A stretch of DNA of 64,000 nt, from contig JACKDE010000003.1 in assembly GCA_020633675.1 (NCBI GenBank), positions 248,001 to 312,000 on the forward strand, given 5' to 3'. Every line of letters starts with the position of its first letter. The stretch's first letter is position 1. Below are positions 54,943 through 63,588 of this stretch, one piece after another. The DNA is from Deferribacteres bacterium (lineage in GTDB: Bacteria > Zhuqueibacterota > Zhuqueibacteria > Zhuqueibacterales > Geothermadaptataceae). The notes under the pieces are model-generated. The model saw nothing but the letters and a program-made list of their open reading frames with translations. It was not told the DNA's origin and did no database searches. The position numbers and the translations under genes are program-made.

Positions 54943-56013
54943 ATGATCTGGCTATGGGTAGGGTTTATCGCTATCATTTTTATTCTTCTCGCTCTCGACT
55001 TAGGCGTGCTGAACCGCAGACCGCATGTCATTCGCGCACGAGAAGCCCTGCTTTGGTCGCTGCTATGGATTTCGATCGCACTCGCCTTTAATTTTGCCAT
55101 TTATTATATCTACGAGCATCATTGGTTCGGCATCGGCATACACATTGGACACCAACTCGATGGCAAGCAAGCCGCATTGCAATTTTTTACCGGCTACATC
55201 ATTGAAAAGTCCCTCAGCCTTGATAATATTTTCATCATCGCTTTGATTTTCAGCTATTTTGGCGTGGAGTTGCGCTACCAGCATCGCGTCCTTTTTTGGG
55301 GCATCATCGGTGCTTTGGTCATGCGCGGTATCATGATCGGCGCTGGCGTAGCTTTGATCCAGCGTTTTGAGTGGATGACCTATGTTTTTGGCCTGATGTT
55401 GCTGCTCACCGCCATCAAAATGCTGGTCAGCAACCATGAGAAAATTGAACCCGAGCGCAATCCGCTTATACGGTTGGCGCGGCGCTTTTTTCCTGTTACT
55501 AAAAAATTTCATCAGGAACATTTCACTTATCGCGTTAACAAGCGGGTTTTCCTGACTCCGCTTTTTTTGGTTTTGCTGGTCATCGAAAGCACTGACGTGG
55601 TTTTTGCTATCGATTCGATACCTGCTATATTTGCCGTGACCACTGATCCGTTCATCATTTTCACGTCGAACATTTTTGCAATTTTAGGCTTGCGCTCGCT
55701 CTATTTTGCACTCGCCGCAGTGATGAACCGCTTCCGCTATTTGAAGCACAGCCTGGTCATCGTGCTGGGCTATGTTGGCATGAAAATGCTGCTCGAGCCA
55801 ACGTTCCATATTCCAACGCTGATCTCACTCGGAATCATCGCTACCATTTTAACGATTGGAACCATTATCTCACTCATCGCTACCAGGCAGGAAAAAAATC
55901 AGAAAAAGCAAGATCAGGCGAGCCCCCCACCTCATATCCCCAAAAAAAATGGCATTCACAAGCCACAGGAAAAACCAAATGATGCGGCGATTTCAGCGCA
56001 CCATGACGCATAG
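54943..56013 (+). CDS. TerC family integral membrane protein
   Basis: 356 residues from MIWLWVGF, chosen for its GGAG site. About nine membrane helices. TerC motifs: LDLGVLNRRPHVI, GYIIEKSLSLDNIFIIALIFSYF and VIESTDVVFAIDSIPAIFAVT, each with the conserved acidic residue in a helix. TerC proteins act in metal homeostasis, many as manganese exporters. The hydrophilic C-terminus (about 315-356) is Pro/Lys/His-rich and variable. Metal specificity is not known. Confidence 0.92.
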   Translation: MIWLWVGFIAIIFILLALDLGVLNRRPHVIRAREALLWSLLWISIALAFNFAIYYIYEHHWFGIGIHIGHQLDGKQAALQFFTGYIIEKSLSLDNIFIIALIFSYFGVELRYQHRVLFWGIIGALVMRGIMIGAGVALIQRFEWMTYVFGLMLLLTAIKMLVSNHEKIEPERNPLIRLARRFFPVTKKFHQEHFTYRVNKRVFLTPLFLVLLVIESTDVVFAIDSIPAIFAVTTDPFIIFTSNIFAILGLRSLYFALAAVMNRFRYLKHSLVIVLGYVGMKMLLEPTFHIPTLISLGIIATILTIGTIISLIATRQEKNQKKQDQASPPPHIPKKNGIHKPQEKPNDAAISAHHDA

Positions 56014-56193
56014 TTTGCGGCTGGCGAAAAATTTCTCATTTGGCAGTTTGATTTAAATATACCTGCGCCTGGCATAGGATATTGCTGATCGCCCCGGTAG
56101 TTCGCTTCAAAACCCGACCTTTCTCTCCCCTACGAACAGCCACATTCTGTTTTGATCTTTCAACAAAAATTTTTATCATTAGCACAATCTAAG

Positions 56194-56218
56194 CCATTCT
56201 GTACCGAATGGTCTTTTT
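56194..56218 (+). terminator. Possible terminator after terC
   Basis: CCATTC (56194-56199) pairs with GAATGG (56206-56211) around a six-base loop, followed by TCTTTTTG. It lies 180 bp beyond the terC stop and 67 bp before the OmpA-type gene. The stem is short, so moderate confidence. Confidence 0.45.
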
Positions 56219-56284
56219 GCAACTTAGGAAAAATTTGAATGCAATTCAGCGCTGCCGACGGAAGGGCTGGCGTGGGAGGATCAC

Positions 56285-57781
56285 ATGCGATTGAATAAAA
56301 AATTCAGTATTGGCCTGTTTTGGGCTGGATTGACTGTGCTTGTACTCTTGCAGCTGCCACACACATTGCACGCTGCGATGTTTATGCAGCAGGATGTCAA
56401 AGCTGCCCTCTTTAAAGACGCGAATGACGCCATGGAGTTTGCGCGTTCGCTGCGTGCGGATGTTTTGGCGCCGAAAAACTTTGACTATGCCCTGAAGCGC
56501 TATCGCGAAGCGGAGCAGGATTACCAGAAAGGCAAGAATCTTGATGGAATTCGCAAAAAGCTCAAAGAAGCAGAAGTCTATTTTAAAAAAGCTGCCGAAG
56601 CGACCAAACTGGCAGAAGTGACCTTTCCTTCTGTGCTAAAAGCACGCTCCGATGCGATGAAAGCGGAAGCCCCCAATTACGCTGAAATCTATTGGAACGA
56701 AGCATCGCAAAAATTCTCTGAAGCGGCGCAGAAACTCGAAGATGGTGATGTTAAGGGCGCACGCAAAAAAGCTGACGAAGCAGAAGGCATTTTTCGACAG
56801 GCTGAGCTCGATGCTATCAAAGTAAACTATCTGGCAGAGACTTGGAATTTGTTGAAAATTGCCGAAAAAAACAAAGTCGAAGACCGTGCGCCCACGACCG
56901 TGCAGCGTGCACAGGACTTGATCGAGCAGGCCGAGAAAGAGCTCAACACCAATCGCTATGACACCGATGTTGCACGCAGTTATGCCCAACAAGCAAGATA
57001 TGAAGCCAAACATGCGATCTACCTGGCTGAAACCATCAACAAGCTGCGCGATGCCAAGCAATCCTATGAAGATGTCATTTTGGCCGCGGAAAAGCCTTTG
57101 ACCCGCATCGGTGCTTCCATCGATTTGGTGGCAGAATTCGATCAGGGCTTTGGCAAGACGACCTCTGAAATCATCAGCTATATCCAGACGTTTCAAGACA
57201 GCGTGAGCAAACTCACCCAGGACCTGGCAGAGCGCGACCGGCTGATTCAGAATCAACAAAAACGCATTGCCGAACTGGAACAACAATTGGGTGGCATTGC
57301 CCAGGAAAAATCGCAATTAACGCGGCGCATTGAGGCGCAAGCACAGGTTCGTGAACAGTTCAAGCGCGTCGAGCACATGTTCAGCCGTGAGGAAGCACGG
57401 GTCTTTCGCGAGGGTGAAGATGTGATTTTTCGCCTGGTCGGGCTCAATTTCAGCAGCGGCAAGGCGGAGATCGAATCGCACTATTTCAGCCTGCTGACCA
57501 AAGTTCAAAATGCCATCCGCATTTTCCCCAACTGCCAGATCAGCATCGAAGGCCATACCGACTCCTACGGCAGCGATGCGATGAATTTGCAGCTTTCGGA
57601 ACAACGCGCGGAGGCCGTGCGACAATATTTGCTCGCCAATATGCGCATCGAGCCAGCACGGATTCAATCGATCGGCTACGGCGAAAGCCGGCCAATCGCC
57701 AACAACGAGACCGCAGAAGGCCGCAAGCGCAATCGCCGCATCGATATTGTGATCGTTCCAAACTTGCCCGGCATTGAATAG
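56285..57781 (+). CDS. OmpA-family peptidoglycan-binding protein with helical repeats
   Basis: 498 residues. Signal peptide to about residue 31 (HTLHAAM). Residues about 40-250 are long amphipathic helices in about three similar units (KNFDYALKRYREAEQDYQKG, NYAEIYWNEASQKFSEAAQKLEDGD, VQRAQDLIEQAEKELN), resembling DUF4398-type repeats. A coiled coil follows (about 300-360). The C-terminal OmpA domain (about 370-495) has SIEGHTDSYGSD, NLQLSEQRAEAVRQYL and EGRKRNRRIDIVI, the peptidoglycan-binding residues. No beta-barrel is evident, so it probably tethers a periplasmic structure to peptidoglycan. Confidence 0.88.
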   Translation: MRLNKKFSIGLFWAGLTVLVLLQLPHTLHAAMFMQQDVKAALFKDANDAMEFARSLRADVLAPKNFDYALKRYREAEQDYQKGKNLDGIRKKLKEAEVYFKKAAEATKLAEVTFPSVLKARSDAMKAEAPNYAEIYWNEASQKFSEAAQKLEDGDVKGARKKADEAEGIFRQAELDAIKVNYLAETWNLLKIAEKNKVEDRAPTTVQRAQDLIEQAEKELNTNRYDTDVARSYAQQARYEAKHAIYLAETINKLRDAKQSYEDVILAAEKPLTRIGASIDLVAEFDQGFGKTTSEIISYIQTFQDSVSKLTQDLAERDRLIQNQQKRIAELEQQLGGIAQEKSQLTRRIEAQAQVREQFKRVEHMFSREEARVFREGEDVIFRLVGLNFSSGKAEIESHYFSLLTKVQNAIRIFPNCQISIEGHTDSYGSDAMNLQLSEQRAEAVRQYLLANMRIEPARIQSIGYGESRPIANNETAEGRKRNRRIDIVIVPNLPGIE

Positions 57782-57863
57782 CTAAGAGCGTATCTCGAAC
57801 ACGCAAACGAAAATGATGTTTTAAAGACTCGAACTTATTTGACCAGTTGAACCGGATGGAAAA

Positions 57864-58694
57864 GTGATACCCAGTGCTCAATGGATATTGTGGATGCTCT
57901 ACGGCATCACCAGTTTGTTTTATTTGCGTGATTTTTTGTATAAGCGTGGAAGTGACCGCACCAATGCCCAGCGTACGATCGTCCTGGCGCTGGGGCTGCA
58001 CGCAGCTTTTTTGGTTTATTTGGTTCTCGGTTTGCGCCGCATTCCCGTTGCAACGCTCAGTGAAGCGCTGAGCACATTTGTGTGGCTGACAGCACTGATT
58101 TATTGGCTGCTCGAAAAGGGCCTGGTCACACAACTCAAAGCAGACCGGTCGATGGGCACATTTATTTTGCCGATTTTATGGTTGCTCTTCACCGTCGCCA
58201 ACCTGACTTTTCAGGCGGATGAGCCAATCGCGGAGGTGCTGAAGGATGTGCGTTTCGAAATGCACGTCTTCGCAATGCTGCTTTCGTACGGCGCATTCAC
58301 CATCTCGTTTATTGCCAGCTTGCTGCATATTTTGCTGGCACGTGAGATCAAAAAGCGCGACCTGCGGCTTTTCTACAGCCGGTTGCCATCACTGGCTTTC
58401 TTCGATAACATCAGCAACCGCGCAGTCGACATTGGCCTGTTTTTCGCTACAATCGGCTTTGCGTTGGGATTTTATAGTGCTGCCAAAGTATGGGACAGCT
58501 TCCTGCTTGCCGATCCCAAATTTTTGGTCACGGTATTTTCGTGGGCGATCTATTTTGTACATTTCTTTGGCAGGCGCTTCATTGGCTGGAGTGGCAGGCT
58601 GGTCGCCAATCTCTCCATTCTCGGTTACAGCGTGATTTTGTTCTCGTTTATCATCATCTCGCTGCTTTTCTCCAGCCTGCATCGATTCATTTAA
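57864..58694 (+). CDS. CcsA/HemX-type cytochrome c assembly membrane protein
   Basis: 276 residues from a GTG with GGATGGA upstream; an ATG ten codons later is the alternative. Eight predicted membrane helices. Homology to the CcsA/CcmC/HemX family is shown by VATLSEALSTFVWLTALIYWLLE, FEMHVFAMLLSYGAFTISFIASLLHILL and the late VFSWAIYFVHFFGRRFIGWSGR. The tryptophan-rich WWD haem motif of true CcsA is not clear, which points to the HemX side. Family members often precede hemA. Here a HemA-like regulator starts 10 bp downstream. Confidence 0.85.
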   Translation: MIPSAQWILWMLYGITSLFYLRDFLYKRGSDRTNAQRTIVLALGLHAAFLVYLVLGLRRIPVATLSEALSTFVWLTALIYWLLEKGLVTQLKADRSMGTFILPILWLLFTVANLTFQADEPIAEVLKDVRFEMHVFAMLLSYGAFTISFIASLLHILLAREIKKRDLRLFYSRLPSLAFFDNISNRAVDIGLFFATIGFALGFYSAAKVWDSFLLADPKFLVTVFSWAIYFVHFFGRRFIGWSGRLVANLSILGYSVILFSFIIISLLFSSLHRFI

Positions 58695-58704
58695 TTTGAG
58701 TGGC

Positions 58705-60621
58705 ATGAAACTCGTCATCTATACATTTCCCAATCGTTCCAACTCTGCTTTGTTGCCTGAGAACCTTGCGGAGAGCAAACAGCTTCCCAAAACATTGGCT
58801 GATATCGGCGTGCTCGAGGCCTTGCCGGTGCCGCATAACAGTGCATTGCAGCTTCTGCTGGTCGCAGAAAAAGTCCCAACTTCCGCACAGGTGCGCAGCT
58901 ATATTTCGGCTCAAAACAGCGACGACAGTGCATCGGACAGTTCCGCCAGGTATGACCGTCAGGCGCTGCACTATATTCTGGAAATGGCCTCCGGTGCGCT
59001 AACCGATGCCATGAGCAACAATCTTTTTGAAAGATTGCAGGAACGCTATGCGCAGGCACGCGAGGCGGGCTGGGTTGGTCCTGTGCTGCAATATATTTTT
59101 CAGCGCTGCGTCTGGCTGCATGAAAAATCCCGCATGGAAACCGATCTTTTCAAATTTGCCATTCACGAGCACAGTGTGCTGCGCGAGTTGGCGCAAAAAA
59201 TATTCGGTCAACTCAATCGAACCAGTACAGGCATTGCGGGATGTCCGCCGGAATCAGCAGCTTTTTTGATGGAACTCCAAAGCCATGGTTGTAAAAATAT
59301 CATGCTGTTCCACGATCCATCCGCGGAGACTGACCGTATCGATCCGCTCGGGCAATTTCAGCATTTTGAAAAGGAGGCTTTCTCTTTTACACATGGAGAT
59401 TTGTTGTTGGTGTTTGATCCTGAATACGCACAACTCTTTGAAGGTCGCAAACTCAAGCAGCAACTGGCAAAGCGTCAAAGCAAAGCATTGTTGATTTTCG
59501 ATTGGACCAATGCCCTGCCGGTCCCGAAAAACAGCAATCTCTATTTCTATTCGCGCGCCGATCTCGCCGCCATCATCGAGCACAATTTGCATGCTCGCAA
59601 GCACGCTGCTGAAACGATTCAGACATGGATCGCCTCGGAAATTGACGATTTTTACAAGTGGCTTACCAGCGATAATCGCAACCAGTTTGCGGGAATCATC
59701 GGTGCGACCAAAGCCATGCAGAATATTTTTGAACTGATTTCGCGCATCGCACGCACCAACATCACCGTGTTGATCGACGGTGAAAGCGGCACGGGAAAGG
59801 AGTTGGTGGCGCGAGCCGTGCATCGCTTCAGCGCACGTAGCGAACAGCCGTTTATTGCTGTAAATTGCGGCGCGATCCCGGAGAACCTGCTGGAGAGCGA
59901 GCTCTTCGGCCATGTGCGCGGCGCTTTTACCGGCGCCGTTGCCGAAAAGCCCGGCTTGTTTGAGCAAGCCCAACACGGCACCATTTTTCTGGATGAAATT
60001 GCAGAGCTGGCGCCGCACCTGCAAGTCAAACTGCTGCGCTTTTTGCAAGAGGGCGAAATCCGCCGCGTCGGCAGCAACCACACCATCCGGCTCGATGTGC
60101 GGATGCTGGCGGCAACCAACAAAAACCTGGCTGATTTGGTGGCGCAAAACACCTTTCGCAGCGATCTCTATTATCGGCTGAATGTCATGCAGCTCACGCT
60201 GCCAGCTTTGCGCGAACGCCGGCAGGACATTCCTTTGCTGGCCAATCAGTTTTTGAAGCGCTTTGCCCAAAAATTCCAAAAAAATGTGCACGAGATTTCA
60301 GAAGAAGCCATGACTGCCCTGCTCGCCTATCACTGGCCCGGCAACATCCGCGAACTGGAGAACGCCATCGAGCACGCTACCGCGCTTGCGATTGGCAAGA
60401 ACATATCGCCATTCGATTTGCCAGCAAACATTACCCGCAAGGAAAAAACCAATGGCCGCATGCCATCGTTCGGGCGGGTCAGCCTGCGTGAACTGGAAAA
60501 GCAGTACATCATCGAGACACTGGAAGAATTCGACTGGGATTATGAATTTGTGTGCAAGCAGCTCGGTATCGGCAGGACCACCTTGTGGCGCAAGCTGAAG
60601 GAATATAAAATCAACAAGTAG
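58705..60621 (+). CDS. Sigma-54-dependent Fis-family regulator with HemA-like pseudoenzyme N-terminus
   Basis: 638 residues from ATG; a TTG three codons earlier is possible. Residues 1-320 align end to end with glutamyl-tRNA reductase: ALHYILEMASGALTDAMSNN corresponds to the HLFRVASGLDSMVLGEPQ region, EAGWVGPVLQYIFQRC to its dimer-side helix, and NLYFYSRADLAAIIEHNL with RKHAA and the DDFYKWL end to the last part of the catalytic and NADPH domains. The catalytic TCNR cysteine is lost (PVPHNSA at 41-47) and the Rossmann glycines are degenerate (GIAGCPPESA, 176-185). An AAA+ domain follows: Walker A GESGTGKE (359-366), GAFTGA (406-411), Walker B TIFLDEIAE (426-434). A Fis-type HTH covers about 595-634. 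It should activate sigma-54 promoters in response to something its HemA-like domain binds. Confidence 0.93.
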   Translation: MKLVIYTFPNRSNSALLPENLAESKQLPKTLADIGVLEALPVPHNSALQLLLVAEKVPTSAQVRSYISAQNSDDSASDSSARYDRQALHYILEMASGALTDAMSNNLFERLQERYAQAREAGWVGPVLQYIFQRCVWLHEKSRMETDLFKFAIHEHSVLRELAQKIFGQLNRTSTGIAGCPPESAAFLMELQSHGCKNIMLFHDPSAETDRIDPLGQFQHFEKEAFSFTHGDLLLVFDPEYAQLFEGRKLKQQLAKRQSKALLIFDWTNALPVPKNSNLYFYSRADLAAIIEHNLHARKHAAETIQTWIASEIDDFYKWLTSDNRNQFAGIIGATKAMQNIFELISRIARTNITVLIDGESGTGKELVARAVHRFSARSEQPFIAVNCGAIPENLLESELFGHVRGAFTGAVAEKPGLFEQAQHGTIFLDEIAELAPHLQVKLLRFLQEGEIRRVGSNHTIRLDVRMLAATNKNLADLVAQNTFRSDLYYRLNVMQLTLPALRERRQDIPLLANQFLKRFAQKFQKNVHEISEEAMTALLAYHWPGNIRELENAIEHATALAIGKNISPFDLPANITRKEKTNGRMPSFGRVSLRELEKQYIIETLEEFDWDYEFVCKQLGIGRTTLWRKLKEYKINK

Positions 60622-60696
60622 ATTGTTTTTGGCTAGATCGATTGAATTTACAGATATTTACGAGCATCGATCGAATTTTCATTTTTTCGAAAAAAA

Positions 60697-60717
60697 AACG
60701 CCCCGAGCAGGGGCGTT
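60697..60717 (-). terminator. Terminator of pepD (possibly bidirectional)
   Basis: AACGCCCC (60697-60704) pairs with GGGGCGTT (60710-60717) around GAGCA. On the minus strand it exits into a run of eight T, 27 bp after the pepD stop. Facing the plus strand it lies 76 bp after the regulator gene and could serve it too, though the T-run there is poor. Confidence 0.85.
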
Positions 60718-60743
60718 CTCATTTCAGCAGGCAATTGCCAGAC

Positions 60744-62198
60744 TTATTTGGCCAACTCTTTCAAAGCCACCACCAGCAAATCATAGAAATCCTTGACGGT
60801 GTGAATTTTCACCCGTTCGTCCGGCGAATGCGGGAATTCAATTTGCGGCCCGATGGAAATCATGTCCATGCCGGGATATTTCTCGCCGATGATACCGCAC
60901 TCCAGTCCAGCGTGCACCGCCTTCACTTCCGGTTCGTGACCGGTCACTTTTTTGTGCACATCTTTCATCAGCGCCAACAACGGTGAATGGACATCCGGCT
61001 TCCAACCCGGATAGCCATTGCCCTCTTCGACGCTCGCGCCCGCCAGTTCGGCAATAGAGCGGATGCGGCGGCGGGTGGCATGAATCGCGGAGTCCACCGA
61101 GCTGCGGCTGCTCATCAACACCTTCAATTCGCCGTTTTCCTGCTTGACGGCAGCGAGATTGGTGCTGGTCTCGACCAACTCGGGAATATCGTAACTCATC
61201 GACAGCACGCCGTGCGGCAAGCCAGTGATCAAATTCATCACCTTGGCCGTGGTGGCATCGTCGAGCATCTCCTTCGTCGCGCCGGCTGCGTTAACATCCA
61301 GTTTCATGTCCGGCTCGGCGGGGCGGAATTCGTCGTGAATAGTCGCCATTTCGGCTTTCAGTTTTTTCACGAAATCATCTTTTTTTGCCGATGCCAGTAC
61401 CACTGTCACAAAAGCCTCGCGCGGGATGGCGTTGTGCAAATTGCCGCCCTGAATGTGGGCGATGTTGAACGGCACCGATTTCTGCACTTTTTGCAAGGCG
61501 CGCACCAAAAGCTTGGTGGCGTTGCCGCGCTGCAAATGAATGTCGCAGCCCGAGTGCCCGCCCTTGAGGCCAAACAGCTTGGCTTGCACCGCCGCGCTGC
61601 CGGATGGCACTCCCGTGGTGGTCAGCGGCAGGCTAAAATTGCTGTCCGCACCGCCGGCACAGCCGATGTAAAAAATGCCTTCTTCCTCGGTGTCGAGATT
61701 GAGCAGGCGTTTGCCTTCCACCATGCCCGGGCCGAGCTCGCCAGCACCGGTCAGGCCGGTCTCTTCGTCGATGGTGAACAGCAGTTCCAGCGGGCCGTGC
61801 TCGACATTTTTGTCTTCGATCAGCGCCAGCATGGCGGCCACACCGATGCCGTTGTCCGAGCCGAGGGTGGTGCCGGTGGCTTTCAAATAGTCTCCATCGA
61901 TCTGCGGCTTGATCGGATCTTTGTCGAAATCGTGGTCGACGTCGGAGTTCTTTTCATTGACCATGTCGAGGTGGGCCTGCAAAATGGTGATCGGCGCTTT
62001 TTCGTGGCCGGGGGTGCCGGGCTTGCGCACCACCACATTGCCGATGGCGTCGGTTTTGTACTCCAGGCCATGTTTTTTGGCCTCGCCGACGACGAATTCG
62101 CGCATTTGGTCTTCTTTTTTCGAGCCGCGCGGAATGGTTAAAATTGTATCAAAATACCGCCACAACACCTTCGGTTCGAGATCGGATACGAATGTCAT
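60744..62198 (-). CDS. pepD: Aminoacyl-histidine dipeptidase PepD
   Basis: 484 residues from MTFVSDLEPKVLW, preceded by AGGAGGAG. M20 family cytosolic dipeptidase: ILQAHLDMVNEKN (metal His and Asp), GSDNGIGVAAMLALIED (bridging Asp), FTIDEETGLTGAGEL (catalytic and metal Glu), and HAGLECGIIGEKYP near the C-terminus (metal His). It hydrolyses Xaa-His and other dipeptides with two zinc or manganese ions. Terminator directly downstream; probably monocistronic. Confidence 0.95.
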   Translation of the reverse strand: MTFVSDLEPKVLWRYFDTILTIPRGSKKEDQMREFVVGEAKKHGLEYKTDAIGNVVVRKPGTPGHEKAPITILQAHLDMVNEKNSDVDHDFDKDPIKPQIDGDYLKATGTTLGSDNGIGVAAMLALIEDKNVEHGPLELLFTIDEETGLTGAGELGPGMVEGKRLLNLDTEEEGIFYIGCAGGADSNFSLPLTTTGVPSGSAAVQAKLFGLKGGHSGCDIHLQRGNATKLLVRALQKVQKSVPFNIAHIQGGNLHNAIPREAFVTVVLASAKKDDFVKKLKAEMATIHDEFRPAEPDMKLDVNAAGATKEMLDDATTAKVMNLITGLPHGVLSMSYDIPELVETSTNLAAVKQENGELKVLMSSRSSVDSAIHATRRRIRSIAELAGASVEEGNGYPGWKPDVHSPLLALMKDVHKKVTGHEPEVKAVHAGLECGIIGEKYPGMDMISIGPQIEFPHSPDERVKIHTVKDFYDLLVVALKELAK

Positions 62199-62274
62199 GT
62201 TGCTCCTCCTTTTCGATATCTTCAGAATACCCACAATTTGTGCTTTTCACAATTTTTTTGGCCACGGATTCACA

Positions 62275-62506
62275 CAGATGGACACGGATATTAAAAAGAG
62301 ATTCAAGAAAATCTTCGATCAATGTCATTGTGTTAAAGTCGAATTTGTCATTCAGGAGGAATCTATTTTGACACCTGTGCAGGCTATCGAACTCAGACCT
62401 GGCTATTTTGCCGAATAGATTCTTTCAGAATGACATGGTGGGATGCTTAGCCTAACGCCACTGAGTCCTCGATCATCAAAAATCAGTGAAAATCCGTGTC
62501 CATCTG
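62275..62506. repeat. Widely separated 15-bp inverted repeat
   Basis: CAGATGGACACGGAT at 62275-62289 occurs inverted at 62492-62506, a perfect 15-bp match. Surrounding text (CCACGGATTCACACAG and the TGAAAATCCG side) resembles a repeat I have seen in many unrelated environmental genomes; that is recollection and not a search result. Confidence 0.5.
62346..62435. repeat. 90-bp hairpin repeat related to 42417-42554 element
   Basis: TGTCATTCAGGAGGAATCT (62346-62364 of a 25-bp arm) is inverted at 62413-62435 (GAATAGATTCTTTCAGAATGA, continuing to CA). The left arm matches that of the element at 42441-42465 in all but about two bases, so the two belong to one dispersed family. Confidence 0.55.
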
Positions 62507-62816
62507 TAGCTAAAAACCAGTCAAACAGTAACGAATTTCGCCATCAGCTTCAAGGGAAATTTTCTTTGATTTTTGTTGAAATGTTGCCGCCGAAAAGCGG
62601 CTCGACAAATTCGAAACTACGTCGACGAACCTGTCGGTTTTTCCAAAATTCGGCGTTTTGCCCAAAGATTCCCGGCTGGTAGCAAAAGGCTATCGCTGCA
62701 CTGTGGTTGACAATTACCTTATTTTCTATACAATCAATGAATCAGCAGTTCCGGTGCACCGGACTGTGCGCAGCGCCAGAGATGATCAGTCGTTTCTGTA
62801 ATTGCACGCGATGATC

Positions 62817-62844
62817 GTAGGGGCATGGCGCGCCATGCCCCTAC
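62817..62844. repeat. REP-like GTAG palindrome, copy 1
   Basis: A perfect 28-bp palindrome beginning GTAGGGGCATGGCG. It is identical to the copy at 63510-63537, and the match extends one base on each side. It begins with the GTAG tetranucleotide typical of REP elements mobilised by RAYT proteins, and lies 57 bp after the RAYT stop. Confidence 0.8.
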
Positions 62845-62900
62845 CAGGCAGGCACGCCAATTCGCTGCTGTATGTTTTGGGACAGCCCCCAACAGTAATG

Positions 62901-63437
62901 TCATTTGATAAAATAGCGATCATCACGCCATAGCACTGGATTATTGATGATGTAATCCCTGATTTGCCGGTAAGTCTTTTCGCTGCGAATCACATGCTCA
63001 AAATAGCCGCGCTGCCAAACGGGAGCGCCCGGTGCTTGCAGCGTTTTTCTGGTACACCGCGTCACTGCTGATTTGAATGCACCAACGATCGTCGGTAGGG
63101 AATGCGGCAATGGCTGGGCGAATTGGCGTTTTGGCCGTTCGTCCTGTTGGCCCCAGAATTGAGGTGATTCCGTCAAAATAACAATGACATGAAAATGATT
63201 TGGCATGACAATAAAAACATCGAGCGTGACATTTTCACGCAGTCTGGCTGTTTTCAGCCACTCGGATTCAACGATTTTGCCGACTGCATTCAAATGCATC
63301 TTTTGATCTTTGATTTCGCCAAACAACGGGCGGCGCTGATGGCTGCAAATGGTGACAAAATAGAGACCAGCGCTGGCATAATCGTAATGCGGCAAACGAA
63401 TGGGTCGCCGATTGCGGCGAATGGGACCCGGTTGCAT
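62901..63437 (-). CDS. REP-associated tyrosine transposase (RAYT, Y1_Tnp)
   Basis: 178 residues from MQPGPIRRN, chosen for the GGGGGG site. Y1 transposase of IS200/IS605 type: ASAGLYFVTICS, HUH motif in VIVMPNHFHVIV (metal histidines), catalytic-tyrosine region GYFEHVIRSEKTYRQIRDYIINNPVLW. It would cleave single-stranded DNA at hairpins. The two identical GTAG palindromes on either side are its likely substrates. The reading frame is intact. The gene appears inserted between pepD and the FGE-like gene. Confidence 0.92.
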   Translation of the reverse strand: MQPGPIRRNRRPIRLPHYDYASAGLYFVTICSHQRRPLFGEIKDQKMHLNAVGKIVESEWLKTARLRENVTLDVFIVMPNHFHVIVILTESPQFWGQQDERPKRQFAQPLPHSLPTIVGAFKSAVTRCTRKTLQAPGAPVWQRGYFEHVIRSEKTYRQIRDYIINNPVLWRDDRYFIK

Positions 63438-63509
63438 GATTCCCCCCTGTTTGGTTAGTTGTTTTCTGATGAATGATTTGACGAAAATACGAAATTTGCA
63501 CAACGGAAC

Positions 63510-63537
63510 GTAGGGGCATGGCGCGCCATGCCCCTAC
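63510..63537. repeat. REP-like GTAG palindrome, copy 2
   Basis: Second identical copy of the 28-bp palindrome (30 bp identical counting flanking C and C), 72 bp upstream of the RAYT start. Together the two copies bracket a unit of about 720 bp. Confidence 0.8.
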
Positions 63538-63588
63538 CCACCAAAACAGGCCATGGAATGCAGAAAAAATGCTCCGCTCGCTGCTTGG

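Larger units (their letters stand above)
62199..62900. other. Repeat-rich intergenic region without genes
   Basis: 702 bp between the RAYT gene and pepD. It holds the 15-bp inverted pair at 62275/62492, the 90-bp hairpin at 62346-62435 nested within it, and one REP palindrome (62817-62844). I see no convincing open frame. Confidence 0.6.
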
